A DNA stretch of 64,000 nt, from the NCBI GenBank assembly GCA_028023455.1, contig JAQFVV010006638.1, positions 186,001 to 250,000 on the forward strand, in the 5' to 3' direction. This DNA is from Epiperipatus broadwayi (taxonomy: Eukaryota > Onychophora > Udeonychophora > Euonychophora > Peripatidae). The notes beneath the pieces are model-generated. The model was not told the DNA's origin. It saw nothing but the letters and a program-made list of their open reading frames with translations, and searched no databases. Every line of letters starts with the position of its first letter. Positions within the stretch are counted from its first letter, which is position 1. Made by a program: the position numbers and the translations under genes. Of this stretch, positions 42,164 to 55,661 are shown piece after piece.

Positions 42164-44960
42164 GTTAAAGAAAAAAAGATCTGTAACATATATACATCTA
42201 TTACATGTACATTTTTATTTTTTTCAGTTAAGGGAAAACATGATGTTGTATATATTGTTTATCTAGAGAGAGTGATAGAAATATTTACTTCTCTCATATT
42301 TTAAAACAGATTTTGATGTATATTATTAAAGAGTGAAGATGCAGACATTGTATCAAAGATATAATAGAATGACCAAATTATTTTCTTATATAAAAGAAAA
42401 TTTGATATAAGCCTTTTCATTTTGTAATTTTATATAGAAATGAACTTGTCCACTTTGAATACAAATGCAGGTGTGATCTTTATTGCTTAAATACATTGTG
42501 CTCTCTTTTACAAAAGTATAGTTGTCATTTTAAAATAATAAATGATCAATTTACATATATATTTTGGTTTGTCTATTGACACATTAATGATTCTGCATTG
42601 TGAAATGGAATATGTATATCTCCAATGTTATTGTTAGTGTTGTTTTACCTTGCTATAATCTTGAGAATGAATTGTGACAGTTTTTAGCTGATAGGATGTT
42701 TCAATAGAATGGCATCCAATAGATTAATATTAATATCGAGAATGTGCTGATGGAGAGTCACCTATTGCTGATTCCATAAGAAGAAAATTTGGTAGAGGCT
42801 AAGTAGTAATTAATGCTTGTTCACATAATTAATCCTAAAAAGAAAGGATATCCATGGTCTGAATTCTATTTTTTTTCATGATGAGGAAAAGCCCACATGT
42901 GTATACCCATAGAGAGGTAGTAGAATTAGTCTTTGTTTTTATAGAGCCTCCCTTTTAGTGTTAAATCCCTCATGGTGATATAGAGTTAGTTTTTCCACCA
43001 TGTATGGTGAAGTATGGTAGTTCAAAAAAAATCATATAGCAAGGATAAAATAATGTTACATTAAGAAACACTAATCTAGGTATAGTGTTGGCCTAATTGA
43101 AATAGTGTTTATGATGTTGTATGATCATCATCAGTTATAGAAAACCAAACCAAGATCTATTAATGATTGTAGAAATTTTTAGATGTAAAAGTAAGAGATG
43201 TACATTAGCAGTGTGGATTTATCTTTATTGAATAATAATTTAACAATGGATTGGTAAGATCAGTTAAGTATTCAATAATTAGATTGTGGACATAGGTAAT
43301 GTTTTAGTGATATATATGTGTAGTTGACTTTTGATGTCTGTTTTTTTAAATACACCAAACCTATTCATCTCAAATCTTAATCAGTTAGTAATTGCACAGA
43401 ATATGATAATTGCCCTTATTATATTCTGATAAAAAGATGGCTTTGTTAAAGTGCACCCCTTTTATAAATTTTGAATTCTATAATTTAAACTTTGTGCATA
43501 CCATAACGTCATAAATACACTGTTGTTGTTTTTTTAATTTAAGTGCAAGTTTAGCTTAAATAAGTATTCATTATCAAATTCTTCAATATAGGCAAAACCG
43601 TAGCAAGTGATACTTTAAATTTCATTGTATAAGCGGGTTGTATCATTTGCTGAGTATATAGTCAATGGGATACCAAGTATTTTCCCATCCATAAGTTCTT
43701 TTAATATATTAGTTTTATTTCATGCCATGTCTTTGAATTAAAAATTGTAAATATTGTAAATAAAGTTTGTTGTGTTTAAAAATGTATTTAGTTGCCTGTG
43801 GTCTTATTGCTAATTACCACATATATACACTATTATTGTTATTGCTATCGACCTATCAGAAGATTATGAATTGAAATCATCATCGACCAATATATTATGC
43901 TATATCATAATAGTTTTATTAAGCCTTATAATTTATGAGTACATCTGATGCATCATCACACAATAATCAAAATGTTAATAACTTAGAATACAGATAATTT
44001 TAAGTAATAGATTAAAAGATAAATATAATATTGATTTAATTGATTTATTTAAATCTGCAGAGCTATCTTTCACTGATCTTGATCACATGGTTTATAGTTA
44101 ATTGAGAAAAGGAATTTAGTAAGTTATTGTGTTTATTTATTAAAAAAGTTATTCCTATTTCTTCAATATTAAAGTTATAAGTGTTATTGAATTCATCAAG
44201 TTTATGTGTAACTGCTAAATACAGTTGTTAATTTGAGTTTATATTGAGAGCGGTTTTGTGCATTCTATTCAGGTAGTGGTAAAATCCCTCTCACTGACCC
44301 AAATAGATTTTGTATAATGATTTGGAGTGTTTGAACCCTGAGAAGAATTAATTAAGTTTCAAGGTAGAATTAAAATTTGTAATAAATTTTATATCTAGTT
44401 AATTATTATAGTTGGACTTGAAATAGATTACTTTCACTGTTTTATGAAAGTCAACCAAACTTTAAGGTAAATTATTTTTTTGCTATAAAATGTATAGTTT
44501 GTTTTAACTTTATGATAAATACTCTGGTTGTGTCAAGCTTGAAATCCCTATTTTTATTTAGCTTATCTTTTTACCATTTAATACCATATTAGTTTATAGT
44601 TTAAGATTTCAGTCTCCATCATTAACATTGTTCTTTAATTTCATCTTGATCATTCTTTTATTTATTCATTCTTATTTGACATTAATTCATTATCATAATT
44701 GATTAATCATACATTAACTTTTATTCTTTTATTATCTTAACTATTCATTGATTCTATCATCATCGTAATCATTCATTATTCTCATACATCTTCGTTCTTT
44801 TCTCTTCATTCTTAAACTTATTTCATTCTACTATTTAATTATGACTTCTTTTCATCATCCATTTTTGTCATCTATATCATAATTTACTTATCATTTCATT
44901 TATAAGTTTAATTTCATAATTATTCCAGAGAGATAATTATTCAAATTTAACTCATCACCT
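42161..44960. other. non-coding stretch
   Basis: No gene, RNA or clear repeat supported on either strand. A long stretch of stop-rich AT-rich DNA. Confidence 0.4.
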
Positions 44961-45228
44961 TTTGTTTGTGTGGATTTCAAAGCTGGTTTGACCAGAAGTT
45001 ATTATCTTTATTAATCACCTTGTGATCTTCTTCAGATCTAGTTTCATGCTAGTTTTATTTAATACACGAATCATTTCCTTAGTTTTACATTTTTGTTTCT
45101 TTATACTTATATTCTTGATAATGAGAGTATGATAAGTTGCATAGGAGAATTTAGTCACTAAAACGTGCATCATGATTCGTTGATGACCAGTTAGATCAGG
45201 GAGAAGGTTACAATATATATATATATAT
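44961..45228 (-). repeat. end of a TTGTAAC-type dispersed element
   Basis: On the minus strand it begins TTGTAACCTTCTCC directly at a TA run (45211-45228) and continues through TGATCTAACTGGTCATC to a GATCACAAGGTGATT hairpin and a CTGGTCAAACCAG hairpin. The first bases resemble the reverse of 14770-14782. The 89-codon frame over it is not supported as a gene. Family unknown. Confidence 0.4.
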
Positions 45229-45280
45229 ACGCACACACAAAACAATAAATATCTTTTATGTTTTGTGAAGATTTGTGATT

Positions 45281-45822
45281 GCATTTATATACTGACTATT
45301 TCCCTCATCTCATATTAAGCATTAAATATTTAAAAAATAATATTTGTATTTATTATTTACATTTTCCAATTACATTCAGTTGTTAGTAATAGTGAGCAGG
45401 TTGTTAGATGCACAAATTTTGAGTGGTATTATTTTTCTTCCCCTCTTTACTTATTGCTGGTCTGACCATTGACATCACTAGCAGGAGAATGGAACATGGC
45501 CCCTTAGATTCTTGAATATTTAATTTTAAGGTAATGCTTTAACCAACTGGAAGAATGGTTCAATTGGTTAGAAAATTATCTTAAAATTCAGTATTCAAGA
45601 ATCTAAGGAATCTCATGGTAGTACTGTCACTGGTCAGGCCAGCAACATCTGAAGAAAAGAGGAGAATAAATACAACTTTAAAAACTGTGCATATACTAAC
45701 CTATGTGCTATTACTAACAATTAAATGTAATTGGAACATTTCAACAAAGTTAAATTTTTCAAAACCATGCAATACTTAATATAAGATGATGGAAATAGTC
45801 AAATATATAAATACAATAAAAT
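45281..45822. repeat. long palindrome made of two inverted tRNA-derived SINE copies
   Basis: The arms (about 45281-45550 and 45561-45822) are inverted copies of one sequence, meeting near CCAACTGG / CAATTGGTTA. Each arm starts at the centre with a tRNA-like head: box A TGGTTCAATTGG, then TATCTTAAAATT and a box B-like ATTCAAGAATC. It runs on into a TGGTCAGRCCAGCAA block and a tail. A head-to-head SINE pair is the simplest reading. Confidence 0.7.
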
Positions 45823-46788
45823 ATCTTTTGTTGTAAGATCTAATCAGATATTTTATTCAGACTGATGATATTCCTCTCTGTTATTCATAAAAAATATGGT
45901 TATTTATATTAATTATATAAAATATCTGCTGAAATATATAATTAAAACATAAAGAACATATCATACATTATAAATGATAAGTAAACACATAGGATTACAA
46001 CCATTAGTATGCATAGCTAAGAAAAAGTGTTATTGTTCATGCAAATATTTAACATTTTCTTTACATGTATGTAAATCTTAATGTTAAAATTATAGCATTG
46101 TTTATAGCTAAGATACATAATTTTTAATTTCATTCATTTTATTTGGTTAGTCTTTAGAATAGTAAATAGTACAATTATTTATGTGAAACTACGAGTAATA
46201 AATTTTAATATAGATATAAAATATAAGTGTATAAAATAATCCTGTACATGAGATATTGATTTATTTTATAATTATTTTTTTATTATTACATTATATTTTT
46301 CAACTTGTTCTTTATTATGATTCAATTACATTTTATATAATAAATTATTGTTGTTGTCATATTTGTCTCAATTTTATTTTTATTTATATAGTTATTTTGT
46401 TTTGAATCTATGACAAGTTACTTAAGCTAGGTATAATGAATTTATGATATTGATTAATTATATATTTTTGTCAACAAATTTAATACTTATTTCGTAATTT
46501 ATATTTTTAGTGTGTTGGCCAAAAGATTAAGGTAATCATTGGAATCAAATAGCATCACTGTGCCATGAATATCTATCCTGAATTCCATGACACCTAAAAT
46601 TTATAAATAGTTGCAATTTGGAACAAATCAATAATAAAATTATTATATTTTGTGATAGGGCTTATAATTTTGATGATATTATAAATATATAATATTATAA
46701 TTTTGGCTTTCATGCTTTGAGATAATGGAGAGTGCTATATTTATTTGAGTATTAATATTTAGCACTCTTAACATGGGGATAAGATAAA
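45823..46788. other. non-coding stretch
   Basis: Nothing recognised. Confidence 0.4.
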
Positions 46789-46940
<152 letters not shown>

Positions 46941-47082
46941 TATATATATAAACCAAGTCATAAATTTTGTAGCTTGCTTTTAAGCTTGGATTTGAATGAT
47001 CACTAGATGCAGCTTATTAATAGCTGGAATCAAGCTTTATTTTATAAGTACCAAAAGAAAAGAATTCAAAATCTGTATTGGA

Positions 47083-47154
47083 AAGTCCCTATCTCCAGAA
47101 CAATCAGTTTCGAGCTTATGGCTCACCTCAGTGGAGAGCTGGGACTCAAGAAAC
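47083..47154 (-). ncRNA. hammerhead-like motif, array 2 unit 1
   Basis: Minus strand: GTCCC and GGGAC form an outer helix and CTCTCCA/TGGAG an inner one. The core reads CTGAGGT, stem II is GAGC/GCTC with loop CATAA, GAAA follows, then CTGATTGTT and C17. Stem II and GAAA are perfect, but the CTGATGA box is altered. Stem III is poor here. Probably weak or inactive. Confidence 0.5.
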
Positions 47155-47499
47155 TAGATCTAAAATACTAAAAGTCAGCACTTATAAAACATGTTACTAT
47201 CAATTTGAAAGCCTGCATTTTTTAGAGATATAAATTTATTCTAATCTACTCTTACATTCCAGATAGCTATATAGGTCTTAATTCAACTCAGTTTCACCAT
47301 ATAGTAATAGCCTTTGCAATGTAGCATTGCAAGATCCTTCAAAAGTACACGTATAATAATTAATAAAACAAGTCATAAATTTCGTAACTTGCTTTAAAGC
47401 TTGCACTTAATGATAACTAGATTGAGCTTGCCAAAAGCTCTAGTCAAACTTTATTTTATAAGTGCTGAAAGAGAAAAAATTCAAAATGTCTATTGGAAA

Positions 47500-47572
47500 G
47501 TCCCTATCTCCAGACCAATCGGTTTCAAGTTTATGCCTCAACTCAGTGGAGCACTGGCACTCTAGAAACTAG
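47500..47572 (-). ncRNA. hammerhead-like motif, array 2 unit 2
   Basis: Minus strand: CTCCA pairs with TGGAG (stem I, with a distal helix near the CTATCTCC / CAGTGC internal loop), the core is CTGAGTTGA instead of CTGATGA, and GAAA is followed by a clean stem III ACC/GGT with loop GATT and C17. It reads either as a two-base insertion in CTGA-TGA or as CTGAGTT with changed positions 7-9. The surrounding helices argue it descends from a working ribozyme. Confidence 0.55.
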
Positions 47573-48145
47573 ATCTAAATTACTAACTCAAAAGTCATCA
47601 CTTATAAAACATGTTATGATCAATTTGGAAGCCTGAAACTTTTCCGACATGTAAGTGTCTTCAAATCCAGCCTTACAAACCAGATAGCTATATGGGTCTG
47701 AATTCAGCTCAGTTTCACCATATAGTAACAGCTTCTCCAATATAGAATCACAAAAGCCTTCAAAGGTACACTTATAATAATTAATAAAACAAGTCATAAA
47801 TTTTGTAACTTTCTTTTAAGCTTACATTTAATGATCACTAGATGGAGCTTACCAATAGCTCCAATCAAGCTTTATTTTATAAGTGCTAAAAGAGAAAGAA
47901 TTCAAAATCTCTAGCTACAGCCCAATCAGTTTCTAGATTATGGATCATCTGATTGGAGCACTGGGACTCTAGAAATTATATCTTTTTTGCAGAGTTATTA
48001 CTATGTGGTGAAACTGAGTGGAATTCAGACCCATATAGCTATCTGGTTTGTAAAGATGGGTGTCTGAAATGTTCAGGCTTTCAAATTGATAGTAACATGT
48101 TTTATAAGTGCTGACTTTTGAGTTAGTATTTTAGATCTAGTTTCT

Positions 48146-48212
48146 AGAGTTCCATCACTTTACTGGGGTGAGCCATAAGCATCATACCAATTGGTCTGGA
48201 GATAGGGACTTT
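48146..48212 (+). ncRNA. hammerhead-like motif, array 2 inverted unit
   Basis: Plus strand: CTGGGGTGAGCCATAAGC stands where CTGATGA plus stem II should be, CATCATA replaces GAAA, but stem III ACC/GGT with loop AATT, C17 and TGGAG are kept. The catalytic core is destroyed. Included because it shows the same architecture. Confidence 0.45.
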
Positions 48213-48311
48213 CCAATAGAGAGATTTTGCATTATTTCTCTTTCAGCACTTATAAAATAAAGCTTCATTAGAGATATTGGTAGGCTCCATCTAGTGATCA
48301 TATATATATAT

Positions 48312-50495
48312 TGTAACAATCCGGAGAAGGTAGACTTACGTAAACTGCACTACAGGGCGCCCATCTAGGCATTTGAACCTAGAAAAATTTATAGAGTAGG
48401 CAGATACGTAAGTAAAAAAAAATTTTTTTTTTTTTTAATTTTTGATTCCGGTCGTTAGCCCAAGTCACTAGCTCAGTGGAATAGCAGAGATTTAATAATA
48501 TACTCTAAGAGTATATAAAAAAAGTATAAAATAAGCCACTGCCAGTAATTAACATACAAACATTTATTTATGCACATATATATAAGATTTAAAATTATTT
48601 TAGTATTAGTTTTACATTTTAACATTTAACATTATTTTTAACTTTACCTTAGATTTTAATTTACATTTTAATTTCTATTATATTATAAGTTTACATTTTA
48701 ATTAAGTTCGCACAGATGGGATTATAAAAGCTTGTTTTAATATGTTGCTATAGATCGGTTACATAGATTTCAACGGTCAAAAACATTTCAAAATAAACAT
48801 AAACGATCAAAATACAAAATTATTGATTACTGAGAATTGCATAGGGAAATATGAGAAACCCTCTAGTATTCAGCATAAGATACTTGCATTGTCACCAATA
48901 CCTTAAAAGACATCCGAATAAATACATTTTAGATACTCCCCGTAAGGTATCATTATTTATCGAATGTCTGTATATTTTGATCAAATATGAAAACCCAAAA
49001 CACAATTCACCATTAACCAATCCATGAAAGTGTCTATAAACAACTTAAATTTAATGCATTTTTATTTAGGGTTGAGTATGAATAGACTACGTAGATTTGC
49101 ATTTGAAAATAAAATATTATATCCCTATTTAACCTTAGGCTAAAATTTGCAGTCAAACTGGCATCAATTCATCTGATACATCGATGTATTCAATGTAATA
49201 CGGAATACGGCAGCACCAAAAAGATTAAGAAAATACATTGACTCTCATCAGATAGGAATATTACATCTATCTAACAAAAAGAACAATAAAAAAAAATTCC
49301 ATAGAAAGTAACTGTGTTCTCCGTCTTATAATTCCTTCCATAGGCAAACGGGTGAGTGCGGCGTATATATAAACGATTCTGCCTGTAGCGAATCTCTGAT
49401 ACATCTACTAACTACATCAATATATCCAATCCATTGACCCAATTTAACAACGACATAAATAACCTAAGATTACCCTCCCCTAATATAACTTTACAAATCT
49501 ATACAGCCATTCACGCCCGACTTAAGTTTAACATTGATATATTTTAATTTATCGGAAAACAGAAATCATAAATAAACTCAAAGAACAAAGTTAAATAAAT
49601 GGAAATGATTTTAAATAAATAAATAACAAATACATCAAATAACATTATTAATGAAGAATTTAGTTTGGTCAGATAGGATTCTATTGCATTATTTACTAAA
49701 AAGTTTTAAAATTTAGAGTTCTTATTGTTTCAAGTGAATATAAAGTTCTTACGATTTTTAAAACATCCAACTTTATCCGTTGCTTGCCATGAACATGAAT
49801 TCCCATGCTGTCCTAAAGAGGTTAATATTCTGAAGGCCGATTTATTTATCCATCCGGAGATTTTTGCTTTAACTAGTCCTCAATGTAGAAAACGGTAGTT
49901 CATTTCTCTTTCTTTCTTAGCAGAACTGAAGGGATTGAATCGTGCATCTTTTTCAATCCCTTCTCCTTCACTTCTGCACTAACACATATCTCTCTCATCG
50001 TAATTAATCATAATCACTCCCTAATAATTTCCAAACTTGTCCTTTTATATTACTTTGAAAGATTGACTTAACATTACGTCATCGATGTGGTGATCCTTTT
50101 CGTTGAGGTCCAATTTCCCAATGGATTTATTTCATTTGCTAAAAGTTTCTATTGTTTTCCTATCTGACCGATGTTTTTATATTTAAATGCCCAAGGCTGG
50201 TTTACATTTGACTAATTAAATTTATCATTTCCATTTCTGATTAATTAACCTGTTTTCCAAATCAAAGATCTATTTAAAGATAAATTTAAAGATATAATTT
50301 TATCTCCAAATCTTTTTAAAATTTAGTTTTAAAATACTTTTTCTTTAATAAAGTTTTATTTTAATAATTTTTCATTATCGGTGCGATTTAATATATACGA
50401 GTTTAAGATGATATTTAATTTCAATTTTTAATTCTTAAAGAAAATTTTAATAAATAAAAAAAAAAAAAATGTAACGAACGTCTGTGCTCATTACA
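48312..50495 (+). repeat. F4 repeat copy, complete (2184 bp), solo-LTR-like
   Basis: Begins TGTAAC and ends TTACA, with short inverted ends (TGTAA/TTACA), and is flanked on both sides by TA runs. Near the start are an ACTACAGGGCGCCCATCTAGGC block and a box A-like TAGCTCAGTGG. An (A)n(T)n patch at 48413-48437 and a polyA patch near 50457-50469 break the sequence. No long frame. The TG...CA ends and size fit a solo LTR of another giant-LTR family, but a non-autonomous DNA element like rice Micron, which also sits in TA repeats, is possible. Confidence 0.7.
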
Positions 50496-50514
50496 ATATA
50501 TATATATATATATA
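50496..50514. repeat. (TA)n at right edge of F4
   Basis: TA run followed by GTGTGTG. Confidence 0.85.
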
Positions 50515-52129
50515 TGTGTGTGTGCATTATTCTTATTTTTTTGTCAAATATATAATTTTATATTATGAATGTATTATTTTTAATATGTATATAAGTATAT
50601 AATCTATTATTACAGCTAATGCTATCATTGTTGTGATTTTTTTATTAATTATAGAACAATGACAGTTATAATTTTCAAACAAGTGACCAATATTTTGAGT
50701 AAGTAATATTATATATATATATATGAAATATTATTTTAATAACTTAATTACATTTTATATATTGTAACAGCATAGATTCTTTGGGCATAATCTGGGGTGA
50801 TGAAACTCATCATCAATAACCCCAAATCAAAATAAAATTTAAATATAATGTCAGAGAATGTTCTATTTCTCAAAAAGAAATACATCTCCTAATGATCATT
50901 AATTTAATTAACTCCGACAATATAATACTAAGAGCATTAATAATTTAATTGAAGAAAACTCGACTTAATATGCCTTTTTCCATTTCTCCTCTATTTGACT
51001 CACATTATGCTGTGGTATTCAAACTCAGAAAGAATGTATATAGATGGATTATACTTCACAGTATGGTTGTATATACTTAATATGCAAATTATATGTGATG
51101 TGATGAAGTAGAGAGTTAATAAAAAATTGGCAATGACTTCGAATTTGGTTTTAAATGTTTAATAAAATCAGTAACATTAAGAAATTTTGTTCATTATTGT
51201 AATTTAACCTAAAATATGATACGAGTTGATGATTGGATAAGCATGATCATTCTTCATTTCATTTTTTTCACTATCTAGTGATTAAGCCCCATTTTATCTC
51301 TATGAAGAATAATCATTCATTACCAAAACTTGATAATACAAACTTTACTGCACAAAGAAATGTAAACTTCCATCCCAATAATTTTATGTTTATACAAAAT
51401 AACTTTCCTACTCTTATCTTTTTTTTACTTTTAGTAGTTTATGCATTCATTAGAATTTTGTGAGAATTACTCTATATTTTGGGAGCCTTTTCCTAATGAT
51501 ATGATAGTATATGATAGGAGTAATCAATCATACAAACATTTTAGTCAAGTATCACAAACAACAAAGATTTAATAATTAAATTAGCTGTCATAAACATTTA
51601 ACATTTATTATTTAACACTGTAATTGTCATAGTAGTCTATAAATGGTCAAAATTATTTTCAAGCAAGAAACAAAAGTCTTATTTTTAGTCTATAAATGAT
51701 CAAACTTATTTTTAAGCAAGTAACAAAGATTTAATAAATAAATTAGCTGTAACAAATATTTAACATTTAATATTTAACAGTGTAATTGTCATAGTATAGG
51801 TATTTAATATTACATAAGAAAATAAACTCTAATCTTTTAGTCTATAAATGTTCAAACTTATTTTCCAACAAGCTTAGTATACCTATGCCTATATTTTTAT
51901 TAATAAATTTTAAAATAATAATATGTATGACCTTCCCCTTTATGTTATAACTGTTATGGTATACTGCTTCAGGCCATATTCACATTAGCTGCTAATATAA
52001 CATTATATTTTTGAAAAAAAAAAGTATTTCAAGTCAAAATAAGTTAATAATAATTTAAATTTCTTAATATCAAATAAATATAGTGAAATATGAAGATATT
52101 AAGAAGAAACATGAATCCCATAAATTCAA
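50515..52129. other. non-coding stretch
   Basis: No gene supported. TATATATTGTAACAGC at about 50757 is another TTGTAAC terminus at a TA tract. Around 51590-51830 a ~160-bp unit (TTAACATTTAWTATTTAACASTGTAATTGTCATAGTA) is present twice. Confidence 0.4.
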
Positions 52130-53070
<941 letters not shown>

Positions 53071-53089
53071 TATATATATATATATATAT

Positions 53090-55661
53090 TGAAACAGTCA
53101 GATCGAAGAATCGATCTTAGTTTCATGATTGTCATTTAAGAACGGTAATTCTAAACCACTATTTACCCGCAATGAGACTTTGTCTATTCCAAGCCACATA
53201 GATATTAAGTTATTTATTTTGTGTTTGTTTAAAAAGAATTTAATGTAAAGAGTATGAGTATAAATGTCACAAATCATGGTAAGTGATATTTGTGTGTGTG
53301 TGGGTTGTGGATTTAGATTAGCTCAATTTAAAAGTTTCAATTGCGTGTATATTTTCTTTAAATTTTAATTTTGCAAATTATACAAAGTCATTTAAAAATG
53401 CTGATCAAAAGTCACATTCCTTTGATCAGTATTTTTAATCAAAATCTTACTTGTACTGTATAGAATAATTAATTTGTACTTCGATAAATTAAGATAATGA
53501 ATTTATATTTTTGTATTCATGAATTCCGATGGAATTGTTTTGTCAATTTAGAATCATGTATTAAATTTAAAAATAAATGAGAAACGTAGAACTCTTATCA
53601 AGAAAGGCAAATGCTATTGTATAGTCAAATTAGATATTGCTGGAGGCCGAAATCAAAGGAGGCGGAGTTATGAACAAAAACTAGGCAGAAAGGTCAACCA
53701 TAGCCATCTTAAATATAAGATAGACACTCTAACTTTTGACTTGGCTGTGCTTAGATCGTCTCAAGCTACAGCAAAGTAGTTGTTCCAGAGAAATCACTTC
53801 AACCATTATTAAGAAGTTGCCCGGTAAACTGCAATCATGATGGACTAAGTCCAAGAAGCTGATCCCTGTTCTGCCAATTTAAATCTTTCGTACCGCTGAT
53901 CTGTAATGTTTTCCATGCTTCCAGTCTTCCAAATTCCAACATTTAAATTAACCATGCCGTTCTAAGAAATTCAAAATGCGCGCCTACGTTCTTCATACAT
54001 ATCACCGCAAGAAGAAAACCGGACGAAGAAAGAATGGTAACTTTTGTTACATGAACTTTTTAACTTTCCTCTCAGTAATAATTTTATATTTAATCTGTTA
54101 ATCAAAGTAATTGCATGTAAATTTCTTGCTTTCCATGTGAAAATGTTACACTAAAACCTGTCAGTAAATTTCTTCTCTAAGATTTCTGTGCTCTAGTCTT
54201 TAGATGAAAATTATTAATATTTGTGCCTACTAATAACCCATTTGTAAATACATTTATATTTTACTATTACTTATTTTACAAACAAAACGATGCCAATAAT
54301 AATATTTCTCAACTCGAATTAAAGTCAGTAAAGTTTATCTCATAATATTTATTATATTCATTTTAAAAGTAATTTTCTTTTATCGAACTAAGAATTGTTT
54401 CATTTATGTTGAGTTAAGAAATATTCCAGTATTTTTATTGGTTCTTTTACTTTGTCATGATATTTTAATCTATACTCCAAATCTCAAATACTTAAAATAG
54501 TCTAAAATTTTATTATAATTTTTTATATATTATTACGGAGTAAGAATAATAAGTGAATATTTTTTTTGCTATTATTACCTTCCGAACAATCTGGGGAGTT
54601 ATGGGTTTCAGAGTAAAATTAATTAATTATTACTTTTGCGATCGTTTGATTTCGCCATGTTTTATTGAATAATTAGATCGGACTGTTGCGTAGAAAATGT
54701 TACGGTGAGAAAAGGTTTTATATAATTTCGTTTTAAAATCCACTTCCGATCACTCTTCCTCGATGTTACTGAGGCAATGCCTTTACCTTCGCCTAAGTTG
54801 GCGTCTCGTTTTACTACCACATGGAGAGAAAGAAATTCTTCTCCAGGTAATCTCTTGGATCACCGGGGTTCGAAAATGAGCCCGGCTGGTTGTAGTGTCC
54901 CGGATCTACTTGGGGGCATTAAGACTTGTCAAAGTACAAGCCGCCCGGTATTCCGTAAATGCACCGCAAGTTATTATTTGTAGTATACCTAAATCCCTGC
55001 AACCATCAGTACATCAGTATTATATATCATATTTTTATATAAAACCGCCTCCCATTTATCCGTATGCGCAATGGTTTGAAACTATGAAAATAAAACAACT
55101 TAATATAAACTAGTAGATAAATATTTTAAGTGCTCCAATTACTCTGATTCTCATATCAGCCTGTACAATCATTTAAACACATAAATATTGGCATGAGTTT
55201 GTTAATCAGTACAAACCAATTATTGATGACTAACAGCAATTTATTATAAATACATATGAGAGTTTTACCATACCTGTAAATAATATTATTCAATGCTTTC
55301 AATAATTTATTAAAAATTTATCTAACCTAAGTTTGTCTCTCTTGCATTATTACTCTCGAAACCTAGTCAATCACCTGCTGTCTGTATCGACAACTGAAAT
55401 ATATACATGAAATTATTAGCCGCACCAATATCCCGACTATAAGATATCTATGAAATAGCTGATTGTAGGTAATTTAGTCTGTGTTTTTTGGATGAGCTAG
55501 TAAAGGGAGAATCCCGTACCGTTGTAATGTTGTCATCGGTGGGTCATGCCAGGGTTTTGGGTTTGAATTTAGTTTGCATTTTGAAATTTATTCCTAGACG
55601 TGGACTGGGTTTGAATTCGGATTACTGTGTGTGATTAGGCATGGTGATTTTTACCGGTACA
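53090..55661 (+). repeat. 5' LTR of Element 2
   Basis: 2572 bp. Two GC-richer islands stand out: 53640-54040, ending in GAATG/GTAACT, a donor-like splice site at 54036, and 54700-54960. Nested frames of 68-72 codons at 54777-55113 recur in the 3' LTR, but the two copies are too similar for this to show coding function. Confidence 0.93.

Larger units (their letters stand above)
46953..48297. mobile_element. hammerhead-like array 2 (~414-421-bp units, last unit inverted)
   Basis: Three direct units have GATCACTAGATGGAGCTT-type landmarks at 46998, 47412 and 47833. A fourth, inverted unit (about 47994-48297) ends at a TA run. Units share GATAGCTATATGGGTCTGAAT, a CTCAGTTTCACCATATAG block and overall layout with array 1, so the two are sister families. 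On the strand opposite to the direct units each holds a hammerhead-like motif. The direct-then-inverted arrangement mirrors array 1. Confidence 0.7.

Noticed and set aside
54777-55113. Overlapping 68-72-codon frames repeated at 60148-60484
   Set aside because: They recur only because the two LTRs are nearly identical; sequence differences between the copies show no protein-level constraint.
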